Positions 12,555 to 21,088 of a stretch of DNA of 64,000 nucleotides are shown here, piece after piece (position 1 is the stretch's first letter; every line of letters begins with the position of its first letter). A model generated the notes under the pieces. The model ran no database searches and was not told the DNA's origin. It saw nothing but the letters and a program-made list of their open reading frames with translations. A program made the position numbers and the translations under genes. The stretch spans positions 124,001 to 188,000 of the forward strand of contig NZ_PYVX01000002.1 in NCBI RefSeq assembly GCF_003056305.1, in the 5' to 3' direction. This DNA comes from Halomonas denitrificans (GTDB lineage Bacteria > Pseudomonadota > Gammaproteobacteria > Pseudomonadales > Halomonadaceae).

Positions 12555-15389
12555 CTAGGCATGTCCGGCTTCACCGAATGCTTCAGCCAGTAGAATGGGT
12601 TTGCCGAGGTGGAAGCCCTGACCATAAGTGATGCCATAGGACTTCAGTATCGGCAGCAGGGCTTCCTGATCGACGAATTCGGCGATCGCCTGCTTGCCGA
12701 ACCCGGCGGCGATATCGGCAATGGCCTGGACGATCACTCGGCTCTCCGGGCTGATCAACAGGCTGCGAATGAAGGAGCCGTCGATCTTGATGTAATCCAC
12801 CGGCAACTGCCCCAGATAGTGGAAGCTGCTGAACCCTACACCGAAGTCGTCCAGGGCGGTTCGGCATCCGAGGTCGCGCAGTGCCTGCAGTACGCCACGT
12901 GCCGTGGAGAAGTCGGTCACGGCGGCGGTCTCGGTGACCTCGAGGATGAGGTGGTGGGGATCGGCTCCGCTGGCGGCCAGTTCGTCGGCCAGATACTGCT
13001 TCAGGCACTCGTCATGCAGGGACTGGCCGGAGAGGTTGACCGCCAGGCAGATGCCACGCTCCTGGATCTGGCTGAGGAGACGCAGGCTGTGGCGCAGCAC
13101 CCAGCGATCGATCTGCACGATCTGGCCGCTGCGCTCCGCTACCGGGATGAAGGCGGCGGGAGAGACCAGGCTGCCATCGGCATCGCGCATGCGCAGCAGC
13201 ACCTCGTAGTGCTTCACGTCGCGATCTTCCAGCCGCATGATCGGCTGCACCATCAGCTCGAAGTCGTCCTCCGCCAGGGCGCTGCGCACGCGCTCTACCC
13301 AGTAGACGCGTTCCTGCAGCTCGTCCTTGGCGTTCTCGGATCGCGAGAGCAGGTGCCACTGCTGGATGCCGCTCTCCTTGGCCTTGTACATGGCCACGTC
13401 GGCGCTGGCCATCATGTCGGCCGGGGTCTTGCCGTGAGAGGGGAAAAGGGCAATGCCTACGCTGGCGGTGACCCGGTGGCGTCGTCCTGCGGCAGTGAAC
13501 CCCAGCGTGTCGAGCAGCTGGTCGATGTGCTGGGCAACCTGTATCGCCTGGTCCGCCTCGGCATGCTCCAGCAGCAGCGAGAACTCGTCGCCGCCCAGAC
13601 GGGCGATGACCCCGCGATGCCCCAGGTTCAGCAAGAGGGTCTCGGCTACCTCGCGCAGCAGGCGGTCGCCGACATGGTGACCGCTCAGCTCGTTGACCTC
13701 CTTGAACTGATCGAGATCCAGCAGGAGCACCGCACCTCGCGACTCGCGCGATAGCGCCTGCTGCAGGGCGTCCTGGAAGTAGCGTCGGTTATAGAGTTCG
13801 GTCAGGGGGTCGCGTTCGGCCAGCCAGGTCAGGCGTGCCTCCGCGGCCTTGCGCTCGGTGATATCGAGCCCCACCGAGATCCGTGACTTGCCGTCGTCGC
13901 CGCCCGAGGGCAGTGGGGCGTGGTACCAGGCGATGGTGTGCAGGCGCTGGTCCGGGGTATGCAGCGTCCGCTCTTCCTGCTGAGGGATGTCGAAGGTGCT
14001 CACCGGCGAGGGGCGTCCGGCCTCGAATACGTCGACGAAGTGGCGCCCCAGCAGGGAGGGATCGTCCAGGTCCAGCATCGAGCGGGTATAGTCGTTGACG
14101 AGGCTGATCCGACCCCGGCTGTCCTGGGCGATGATGAAGACGCGGGCGGTATCCAGCAGGCTGTTGACGAAGTCACGCTCCTTGGCCAGCTCGTCGACAC
14201 GTTCTGCCAGTTGGTCTCCGCGCTCCTGAACCTCCTCTTCCAGCATCTCGAGCTGCCGTGAGAGTGCCAGGGTGGTGCCCTCCAGCACGTCGATCTCGTC
14301 GGGCAGGCGATGGCGGGTCGCGGGAATAGCTGCCCTGACATCCTCGAATCCCCCGCTGGCGAGCGTCGGCAGCAGACCGGCGATCCGGCGCAGGCGTGCC
14401 ATGGGGCGCAGCAGGATCAGCAGCAACATCAGCTCGGCGGCCAGCCAGCCGGTCAGGCCGACACCCATCAGGGTACGGGTGTCCTCGTTGATGGCCCGTA
14501 TCTGGGACGAGATATCAGAGATCAGCAGGAAATAGCCGTTGCCTCGACCACCGGCATCCTCATCCATGCGAACCGCGCTGAGTTCGAGATGCTGTCCACG
14601 GTCCTGCAGCTGCACCGGCCGCTGCAGCAAGGCCCCGATCGGGCTGAGATGTGAAGCCCTTTGCAGGAGGGGGAGGCTTTCTTCCTGTCGCGTCAGCGCC
14701 AGCAGGTAGCCGTCCCAGGGCGCCAGCTTGCGCTCCTCGAGCATGCCCTGGTTTTCCAATGGTCCCGTGACCAGGAGGGCCACCTCGGCGTTGGAGACCT
14801 CTCGGGCCTGGCGGGTCACATCGGCCAGCGAGCGGGAGAGCACGACCAGGCCGACGCTTTCGCCATCTACCAGCACCGGGACGGCGGCCACCTGCTGACA
14901 GTTCGTCGTGCAGCGCAGCCGCGTGATGGGCATCTCGGTGCTCATGACTCGCTGCGCCCAGGCCTGGATTGGCAGGCTGCCATTTGACAGGCCGGCGCCC
15001 CAGTGTCCCAGGAGCCGTCCCTGGGTATCCGCGATTCGTATCTCGTCGACGCCGGCCTCGAGCTGCAGCGTCGGCCACTGGGAGGCCAGCGCCTTCTCGA
15101 CCCGCTCCGCATCTCCAGCCTCGAGCGGAGGGCCCAGGCGCGGGGAGGCCGCGGCCAGGCTCGCCAGCTGGCGAAGGTTCTCTGCCGAGCGCTGAAGGGC
15201 GAGGCGGATCTCGCGCTGCTGGCGTTCGTGATGCTCGTGGCGGCTCTCCTGGAACTGACGGGTCAGGTTCTCATGACCCAGCCAGGTGAACAGCACCACG
15301 AGACCGACCAGCAGCAGGCTGCTCAGGGCGATGACGCGCCACGTCAGGCTGAGTCGATGACGGGTTTGGAGAGACGGAGGAACGGTCAT
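12555..15389 (-). CDS. Membrane sensor with PAS, GGDEF and EAL domains
   Basis: A 944-residue c-di-GMP enzyme. A transmembrane helix (about 18-38) and a second (about 309-328) enclose a 270-residue periplasmic sensor region, followed by a coiled-coil linker (370-405) and a PAS domain (about 405-510). The GGDEF domain has intact RLGGDEF (598-603). The EAL domain reads EVLLR at 729-733, an A-to-V variant. The other catalytic positions are present: AVNLSG, LEVTET, DDFGVGF, IKIDGSF and QGFHLG. It could therefore both make and degrade c-di-GMP. It is 33 bp downstream of the porin gene and presumably co-transcribed with it and the periplasmic binding protein, which suggests the sensor reads a periplasmic ligand. 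Confidence 0.9.
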   Translation of the reverse strand: MTVPPSLQTRHRLSLTWRVIALSSLLLVGLVVLFTWLGHENLTRQFQESRHEHHERQQREIRLALQRSAENLRQLASLAAASPRLGPPLEAGDAERVEKALASQWPTLQLEAGVDEIRIADTQGRLLGHWGAGLSNGSLPIQAWAQRVMSTEMPITRLRCTTNCQQVAAVPVLVDGESVGLVVLSRSLADVTRQAREVSNAEVALLVTGPLENQGMLEERKLAPWDGYLLALTRQEESLPLLQRASHLSPIGALLQRPVQLQDRGQHLELSAVRMDEDAGGRGNGYFLLISDISSQIRAINEDTRTLMGVGLTGWLAAELMLLLILLRPMARLRRIAGLLPTLASGGFEDVRAAIPATRHRLPDEIDVLEGTTLALSRQLEMLEEEVQERGDQLAERVDELAKERDFVNSLLDTARVFIIAQDSRGRISLVNDYTRSMLDLDDPSLLGRHFVDVFEAGRPSPVSTFDIPQQEERTLHTPDQRLHTIAWYHAPLPSGGDDGKSRISVGLDITERKAAEARLTWLAERDPLTELYNRRYFQDALQQALSRESRGAVLLLDLDQFKEVNELSGHHVGDRLLREVAETLLLNLGHRGVIARLGGDEFSLLLEHAEADQAIQVAQHIDQLLDTLGFTAAGRRHRVTASVGIALFPSHGKTPADMMASADVAMYKAKESGIQQWHLLSRSENAKDELQERVYWVERVRSALAEDDFELMVQPIMRLEDRDVKHYEVLLRMRDADGSLVSPAAFIPVAERSGQIVQIDRWVLRHSLRLLSQIQERGICLAVNLSGQSLHDECLKQYLADELAASGADPHHLILEVTETAAVTDFSTARGVLQALRDLGCRTALDDFGVGFSSFHYLGQLPVDYIKIDGSFIRSLLISPESRVIVQAIADIAAGFGKQAIAEFVDQEALLPILKSYGITYGQGFHLGKPILLAEAFGEAGHA

Positions 15390-15422
15390 CTCTTTGGATA
15401 CCAGGTCAGTGACATGGAGCCG

Positions 15423-16643
15423 TCAGAAACGCAGCGAGAGCTGGAACAGGAGCATGTTCCAGCGACGACTGGTTTCCGATGGGTCCGGATTATCCTGGAC
15501 GGGTAGCCAGCCAGTGCCATCCACATGGTGATATTCGCCTGACAATAACAACCTGGGATGTGGCGTCCACTGGAGTCCTAGAGTGACATCATCCGCGAAC
15601 TGTGAATGAGCTGGTCCAAGCCCACTGGCTTCGTACTCCTTACCGGAAACGTCATCACGATTGTTGGTCAGGCTGTCGTATCGAATCAGCCACTGCCAAT
15701 CGTCCAGGAACCGCCTGGTGTACTGCACGTACCAGCTTTCACCCGTGGTATCGAAGTTCAAGCGCGGGTCATTGAAGTTCTCGAGCCCCGACTGTCGCAA
15801 GGCATATTCCGCCGTCAGGCTCCAGAGTTCCTGGTTGTACTGCAGTGAGAAGATCCACGGCTTAAAGAAGAAGTCACCATCGCTCAGATTGGGGGCTTTT
15901 GAATCGAAGACGGCCTTGGCATTGGCAGTGCTCAAGGCAGCAACAATTCTCCCGCCATCGTGCTCGTATCGGATCTGCCCAATGGCGGATTGCTCTGGAT
16001 CCAGTGAACCCGGAATTTGGTCCAAGCGGAGTGTCTGCCTCAAGTCATCTTCTGCTTGAGGTGCCCCCAAACCCAGCTGTGCCCTGATAACCCCCTTGGG
16101 TAGACGCTCCTCAAGGTAGAAGGTGAGTCCATCACCCGTCAGTGCCAGGGAGCGCGTCCGATCGAAGTAGATGGACTGAGGCAGCAGTATGCTGGGGCGT
16201 GTAAAGGCGACATCACGTGTTTGGTTGTAGAACCCAAAGGGGTTCTTGATTCTTCCCAGCTGAATGCCAAAAGTCCGCTGCTGATTCGACAGCATCTGGT
16301 AATCGATCAGGCCGTAGTCCAGTTTTGGACTGGCATCGCTGCCGTCTCCCCCGGCGCGTCGGCTCAGCACCTGGGCGGCCAGCAGCACGTCCTCGTGGGG
16401 GCGCAGCGAGACGTTGGCACCGATCTCGGTGAACTTGAAGCTCCCTTCATCTTCGCTGCTGGGGCCGAAGAAGTTGTTGTCGTCGGTGATGACCAGCGCC
16501 TGGCTCAGGAAGCCATGCATCTGGAGGGTATCCAGCACGCGCTCCTCGCTCCTAGCCTCGGCCGACAGGCCCAAGGCCAGCCCGGCGATGATTGCGGTGA
16601 CGGAGCGCGCTTCACTCCATTGAAATGACTTGGACGCGATCAT
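15423..16643 (-). CDS. Porin-like outer-membrane beta-barrel protein
   Basis: A 406-residue protein with an N-terminal signal sequence (hydrophobic AIIAGLALGL ending near AEARS). Alternating polar and aromatic strands run throughout, and it terminates in LSLRF, the C-terminal phenylalanine recognised by the barrel assembly machinery. I cannot assign a transport substrate. The frame is open further upstream, but the ATG at 16643 begins the signal peptide. This start lies 32 bp inside the end of the upstream binding-protein gene, so translation is probably coupled. Base composition is lower in GC than the surrounding chromosome, especially at 15.5-16.3 kb. Confidence 0.75.
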   Translation of the reverse strand: MIASKSFQWSEARSVTAIIAGLALGLSAEARSEERVLDTLQMHGFLSQALVITDDNNFFGPSSEDEGSFKFTEIGANVSLRPHEDVLLAAQVLSRRAGGDGSDASPKLDYGLIDYQMLSNQQRTFGIQLGRIKNPFGFYNQTRDVAFTRPSILLPQSIYFDRTRSLALTGDGLTFYLEERLPKGVIRAQLGLGAPQAEDDLRQTLRLDQIPGSLDPEQSAIGQIRYEHDGGRIVAALSTANAKAVFDSKAPNLSDGDFFFKPWIFSLQYNQELWSLTAEYALRQSGLENFNDPRLNFDTTGESWYVQYTRRFLDDWQWLIRYDSLTNNRDDVSGKEYEASGLGPAHSQFADDVTLGLQWTPHPRLLLSGEYHHVDGTGWLPVQDNPDPSETSRRWNMLLFQLSLRF

Positions 16644-17043
16644 CCAGGTACTCCCTTTCAAGATATCCCAGGGCACCAGGCGTGGTGGCGATGCGCTCGA
16701 GCATCTCCTGCTGGTCTTGCACCCGATTGGGGGCCTGCCCGGTTCCCGAGAACACCATGCGATCCCACGCCAGCTGCAGCTGGTGCGGATAGACGGCCAG
16801 CTGCTCCTTGGCAAAGCGCGCATGCACGGGATGGTTGTTGTCTAGCACGAAGACACGTACGGCCTGGCCATCGGGCCAGGTACGCTGGCGCATGGCGAAG
16901 ATGGCGCGGGTGGTGTCGCGCGTCAGGTGCTGAGTGGTCACGTCCGGGTGAGCCACGACCGCGAGGGCCATCTCCTGGGCACTGGCCATGGTGCTGCCCA
17001 GCAGCATCAGGATGGTCAGCACGAGGGTGGTCAGTCGCGCCAT
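16612..17043 (-). CDS. Small PstS-like periplasmic substrate-binding protein
   Basis: A 143-residue secreted protein. The signal peptide ends around STMASAQ, and the mature part resembles one lobe of phosphate/PstS-like binding proteins: AVVAHPDVTTQHLTRD, then FAMRQRTWPDGQAVRVFVL, and a TPGALGYLE near the C-terminus. That last segment corresponds to the GxIGY motif of PstS-like proteins. It is less than half the usual length of a transporter-linked binding protein, and no ABC permease or ATPase is nearby. A role as ligand receptor for the downstream membrane GGDEF-EAL protein is therefore more likely than uptake; that part is inference. It is the first gene of the minus-strand set. Confidence 0.7.
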   Translation of the reverse strand: MARLTTLVLTILMLLGSTMASAQEMALAVVAHPDVTTQHLTRDTTRAIFAMRQRTWPDGQAVRVFVLDNNHPVHARFAKEQLAVYPHQLQLAWDRMVFSGTGQAPNRVQDQQEMLERIATTPGALGYLEREYLDDRVQVISME

Positions 17044-17375
17044 GGTGAGCGCCTCCCTGGTCTGCGTCCATCAGCGGAGGTCGCTGCCGCGCCGAGGGAG
17101 TGGATCAGGACGTAAGCCGGCATCGGGGGGGGTGTTCCCGTTGTCTTGTTAACGACAGGCTCATGGGCCGTTCAGGAGTAGCCCACACGTGTTGTGTGTA
17201 TGAGTCGATGACGCCCTCTCCCTGCAGATCATGAGGTCTGTATGTTTTTTATCCTAGCGCGTATTAGCGGCGGGCCCTGATAGACATTAGAAGAGCCACC
17301 CTGCCATGTAGGCACTGGTCATCCTTATACGCTACATCACTTTAACGAGATTTACAGGCCGGAGTATCAACGTCT
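17044..17375. promoter_or_regulatory. Intergenic region upstream of the binding protein-porin-GGDEF/EAL genes
   Basis: No gene was recognised. The stretch is more AT-rich than its flanks, with tracts such as TGTTTTTTATCC (around 17240) and TTATACGCTAC (around 17326). It is the only plausible place for the promoter of the minus-strand gene set that begins at 17043. I could not place a convincing -35/-10 pair. Confidence 0.3.
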
Positions 17376-17409
17376 AAGAAAAATTCCGGCGGCTCGCAGG
17401 CCGCCGGAA
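17376..17409 (-). terminator. Rho-independent terminator of nhaD
   Basis: Read on the minus strand, a perfect 10-bp stem (17400-17409 with 17384-17393, 6-nt loop) is followed by TTTTTCTT. It lies 33 bp after the nhaD stop. Confidence 0.88.
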
Positions 17410-17442
17410 AGCAATGGCAGGGCATGGACGCGCGAGGCGCGA

Positions 17443-18924
17443 TCACATCACGGTGAAGCTCTCGGCGTTGAGCCACAGGTGGGCCAGGACGCTGGCGATA
17501 TAGCCCAGCGCGATCACCGGGCTCCAGCGCAGGTGCCCCATGAAGGTGTAGTTGCCGCGGGCCTGGCCCATCAGGGCGACGCCGGCCGCCGAGCCGATCG
17601 ACAGCAGGCTGCCGCCGACGCCGGCCGTCAGAGTGATCAGCAGCCACTGGCCATGGGACATGTCGGGCTCCATGGTCAGCACGGCGAACATCACCGGGAT
17701 GTTGTCGACCACTGCCGAGAGCACGCCCAGGGTGACGTTGGCCCCGGTGGCGTTCCAGCCGGTGTAGAGGGCATCGGAAAGCATCCCCAGATACCCCATG
17801 AAGCCCAGGCCGCCGACGCACATCACGACCCCGTAGAAGAACAGCAGGGTGTCCCACTCGGCGCGCGCCACGCGGTTGAAGACGTCGAAAGGCACCACGC
17901 TGCCCAGGCTCTCGAGCTTCTTCCAGTCGCCTCGCTGGCTGTAGCGCGTGCGCTTGCGCTCCAGGGAGCGGGGCAGGGTGCGACGCAGGAAGTAGCCGAA
18001 GAACTGCAGGTAGCCAAGGCCCGTCATCATGCCCAGCACCGGCGGCAGGTGCAGCAGGGTGTGGCAGGCCACGGCGGTGGCCACGGTGAGCAGGAACAGG
18101 GCGATGATGCGCCGCGCGCCGCGCTTGAGCCAGACGTCCTCTTCCAGGCTGTCGGGCTTGCGGTTCTTGATGAAGATGCTCATCACCACGGCCGGGATCA
18201 GGAAGTTGATCAGCGAGGGGATCAGCAGTTCGAAGAACTCGTAGAACTCGACGATGCCGGCCTGCCAGACCATCAGGGTGGTGATGTCGCCGAACGGGCT
18301 GAAGGCGCCCCCGGCGTTGGCGGCCACCACGATGTTGATGCAGGCCAGGTTGATGAAGCGCTTGTCGCCTTCGGCCACCTTGGTCACCACGGCGCACATC
18401 AGCAGGGCGGTGGTCAGGTTGTCGGCGATCGGCGAGATGACGAAGGCCAGCACGCCGGTGATCCAGAACAGCGAGCGGTAGCTGAAGCCCTTGCGGACCA
18501 TCCAGGAGCGCAGGGCATCGAAGACGCGCCGCTCCTCGAGGGCGTTGATGTAGGTCATCGCCACCAGCAGGAAGAGCATCAGCTCGGTGAACTCGAGCAG
18601 GGTGACGCGAAAGGCGTGCTCCGACTCGGCGGGCATGCCCGCCTTCACGTAGACCCAGCCGATCAGCGCCCAGATGATGCCGGCGGCGACCAGCACCGGC
18701 TTCGACTTGCGCATGTGGATCTTCTCTTCGGCCATGACCAGGGCATAGGCGAGCACGAAGATGGCGACAGCGAGCAGGCCCACGAAGGAACTGGTCAGGT
18801 CGAGCTCACCGGTCACGGCGAGCACCGGTCCGCTGGCAAGCATTGTAAGAAGGGCAAGCATCAGCATGCCCGGCCAACGGGCGAGTTGCCGCGGCCTGTG
18901 GGGGGAACGACAGGTGGTCAGCAT
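17443..18924 (-). CDS. nhaD: NhaD-type Na+/H+ antiporter
   Basis: A 493-residue polytopic inner-membrane antiporter of the NhaD family (ion transporter superfamily). It exports Na+ and possibly Li+ in exchange for H+, mainly at alkaline pH in characterised members. Recognisable segments are SPIADNLTTALLMCAVV, the polar motif ANAGGAFSPFGDITTLMVWQ, VVDNIPVMFAVLTM and GVGGSLLSIGSAAGVALMGQ. The N-terminus contains a signal-like hydrophobic stretch ending at GPVLAVTGELDL. The start is uncertain: the frame opens at a GTG at 18987, with ATGs at 18936 and 18924. I chose 18924 because AGGA precedes it. A strong terminator follows. It is the second Na+/H+ antiporter in the window. Confidence 0.9.
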   Translation of the reverse strand: MLTTCRSPHRPRQLARWPGMLMLALLTMLASGPVLAVTGELDLTSSFVGLLAVAIFVLAYALVMAEEKIHMRKSKPVLVAAGIIWALIGWVYVKAGMPAESEHAFRVTLLEFTELMLFLLVAMTYINALEERRVFDALRSWMVRKGFSYRSLFWITGVLAFVISPIADNLTTALLMCAVVTKVAEGDKRFINLACINIVVAANAGGAFSPFGDITTLMVWQAGIVEFYEFFELLIPSLINFLIPAVVMSIFIKNRKPDSLEEDVWLKRGARRIIALFLLTVATAVACHTLLHLPPVLGMMTGLGYLQFFGYFLRRTLPRSLERKRTRYSQRGDWKKLESLGSVVPFDVFNRVARAEWDTLLFFYGVVMCVGGLGFMGYLGMLSDALYTGWNATGANVTLGVLSAVVDNIPVMFAVLTMEPDMSHGQWLLITLTAGVGGSLLSIGSAAGVALMGQARGNYTFMGHLRWSPVIALGYIASVLAHLWLNAESFTVM

Positions 18925-19180
18925 GGCTGCAATCATCCTGAGGCAGTAGGTGGCGGGAAGGGTGTAAAAGTGAATCGATCTTATCACAGCGTGCTGCAGC
19001 GCAGTGTGCCCCCTTCTTTATTACCTCGTGCATCTTTGGTATGAGTCAAGAACCCGCTGATATGGGCAAGTTTGCCTTTGCCGGGGTCCGCGCACGCCGT
19101 TTTTTTGTGGCATCATCTGCCCCTTCCGGCCGCTGCCGGAGACCACGGATTGCCAATGACTCGGGGCAGGCTCACGACAC

Positions 19181-19894
19181 ATGTTTCTTGACGATTTCCA
19201 CACGCGCACGGACGGCTGGATCCGGATCTCCGCCGAGCAGGCCAGCCGTTTCGCCAAGCGCGTCGCCGGCGACTTCAATCCCATCCATAACGTCGATGCC
19301 CGGCGTTTCTGTGTGCCCGGCGACCTGCTGTTTGCGCTGGTGCTGTCGCGCTATGGGCTCTCCCAGAACATGAGCTTTCGCTTCCTGAGCATGGTGGGCG
19401 ACGGCGTGCCGCTGTGCTTCCACGAGGATGACGACGGCCTGATCCGCGTCTGCGACGAGCAGGGGAAGGGCTACCTGGAGGTCACCCGCAGCGGTGAGAC
19501 GACCCACGACGAGGCCGTGGTGGAGGCCTTCACCCGCTGCTACGTGGCCTTCTCGGGCAAGAACTTCCCTCACTATCTCAAGCCGCTGATGGAAGAGCAG
19601 GGGGTCATGTTCAACCCGCGTCGCCCGCTGGTGATCTATGACAGCATGGGCTTCTCGCTGGAGCGGCTGAACGGCCGCCTGCCGGGCCTCGAACTCCTCG
19701 ACTCCTCGCTCTCCGTGGCCGGCAAGCGCGGCGATGCGCTGCTGGAGTTTCGCATCACCGCCGGCGGCGAAGCGGTCGGCAGCGGCTCCAAGAAGCTGGT
19801 GGTCAGCGGCCTGTGCGACTATGACGCCGCCGCCATGGACGAGGTCGTCGCCGAGTTCTATCGCCTCAAGGCCGCCGACGAACGCCAGCCCTGA
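19181..19894 (+). CDS. DUF3581 family protein
   Basis: A 237-residue soluble protein recognised as DUF3581, common in marine and halophilic gammaproteobacteria. The N-terminus has ISAEQASRFAKRVAGDFNPIHNVDARRFCVPGDLLFAL. This resembles the substrate-pocket region of hotdog-fold (MaoC-like) proteins, where an FNPIH-type Asp/Asn-His pair is often catalytic. No biochemical role is established to my knowledge. It is divergent from nhaD with 250 bp between them and is followed by an apparently separate transporter gene. Confidence 0.75.
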   Translation: MFLDDFHTRTDGWIRISAEQASRFAKRVAGDFNPIHNVDARRFCVPGDLLFALVLSRYGLSQNMSFRFLSMVGDGVPLCFHEDDDGLIRVCDEQGKGYLEVTRSGETTHDEAVVEAFTRCYVAFSGKNFPHYLKPLMEEQGVMFNPRRPLVIYDSMGFSLERLNGRLPGLELLDSSLSVAGKRGDALLEFRITAGGEAVGSGSKKLVVSGLCDYDAAAMDEVVAEFYRLKAADERQP

Positions 19895-20024
19895 TTCGCC
19901 GGGCTCCCTGCGCCGTTCGCGTCGGGCTCGACCGAGCCATGTCCGATGAGCCGCGCCGGTCTCGGCGCGGATGCCTGTCCCGGGCCGTACGGCGCGCAGG
20001 ATTTCGTCAGAGGAGGACGCTACG

Positions 20025-20993
20025 ATGATGCGAGTGTTGCTGCTGGAAGCCGATGGCCGGGTGACGAGAGGCGGTGAAGAGCTGATCGCTCGCTGGCGCG
20101 AGGCGCCCGAGAGTCGCATCTGGATCGACCTGCAGGGCGAGCGCCGGGAGCGCACCCGCGAGCTGCTCGAGGACTTCGGCTGTCATCCGCTGGCCATCGA
20201 CGATGCCGAGCGTGAGCGACACCCGCCCAAGGTGGAAGAGTTCGAGACGCACACCCTGATTCTCTATCGCGGCATCTCGTCCTTCGATGCCGAGCTCAAC
20301 TTCCAGCCCCAGCAGGTCGCCTTCTTCCTCGGCGAGCGCTATCTGATCAGCCTGCATCCCGGCAAGGCGCTGAGCATCGACCGCCTGATGGCGCATGAGG
20401 GGGACACGCTGCTGCGCCGCTCGCCCGAGCATGTGGCGCTGAAGGTCATGTACGTCTCCGCCGGTTTCTACCTGGACAGCCTGCTGCAGTTCGAGAATGC
20501 CCTCAGCGACCTCGAGGATGCGCTCCTGGACGACGGCAGCGACGCCTTGATGCGCCGGGTCATCGCCTATCGCTCGCGGCTGGTCAAGATGCGCCGGGTG
20601 TTCAACTATCACGTGGGCATCACCCAGGAGCTGACCGCCTACGACTATTCGCACCTGCCCCGCGATAACGAGGACACCCTGCATGCCATCAACGACGTCC
20701 ACGAGCGGTTCGAGCGCCTGCACAGCCTGACGCAGATGTACTACGACATCTGCGGCGATCTGGTCGATGGCTATATCTCGCTCTCCTCCCATCAGCTCAA
20801 CATCACCATGCGGGTGCTCACGGTGATCACCGCCATCTTCGTGCCGCTGACCTTCCTTGCCGGCATCTACGGCATGAACTTCGCCCACATGCCGGAGCTC
20901 ACCTATCGCTTCGGGTATTTCGTGGTGCTCGGCGTGATGCTGGTCATCGGCCTCGCCCTGCTGTGGATGTTTCGGCGCAAGAGGTGGCTGTGA
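20025..20993 (+). CDS. CorA-family divalent metal transporter (ZntB-like)
   Basis: A 322-residue CorA/ZntB superfamily protein. A large cytoplasmic alpha/beta and helical domain is followed by two C-terminal transmembrane helices. The first ends in the signature YGMNF, the selectivity filter of the pentameric channel, and the C-terminus is basic (FRRKRWL), as expected for the cytoplasmic tail. Family members carry Mg2+, Zn2+ or other divalent ions. The ZntB-like label reflects the N-terminal arrangement and is not certain. Start: the first of two adjacent ATGs, with AGGAGGA at 20011-20017. It stands alone. Confidence 0.88.
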   Translation: MMRVLLLEADGRVTRGGEELIARWREAPESRIWIDLQGERRERTRELLEDFGCHPLAIDDAERERHPPKVEEFETHTLILYRGISSFDAELNFQPQQVAFFLGERYLISLHPGKALSIDRLMAHEGDTLLRRSPEHVALKVMYVSAGFYLDSLLQFENALSDLEDALLDDGSDALMRRVIAYRSRLVKMRRVFNYHVGITQELTAYDYSHLPRDNEDTLHAINDVHERFERLHSLTQMYYDICGDLVDGYISLSSHQLNITMRVLTVITAIFVPLTFLAGIYGMNFAHMPELTYRFGYFVVLGVMLVIGLALLWMFRRKRWL

Positions 20994-21088
20994 GGCCTTA
21001 CCGCCAGGCGGTTCGTTGAGGCGTCGCGCTTGGCCTGGCCCCCGCCAGGCTCTAGTCTCGGGGACCCCCTTTCTCTCCAGGCTTCGAC

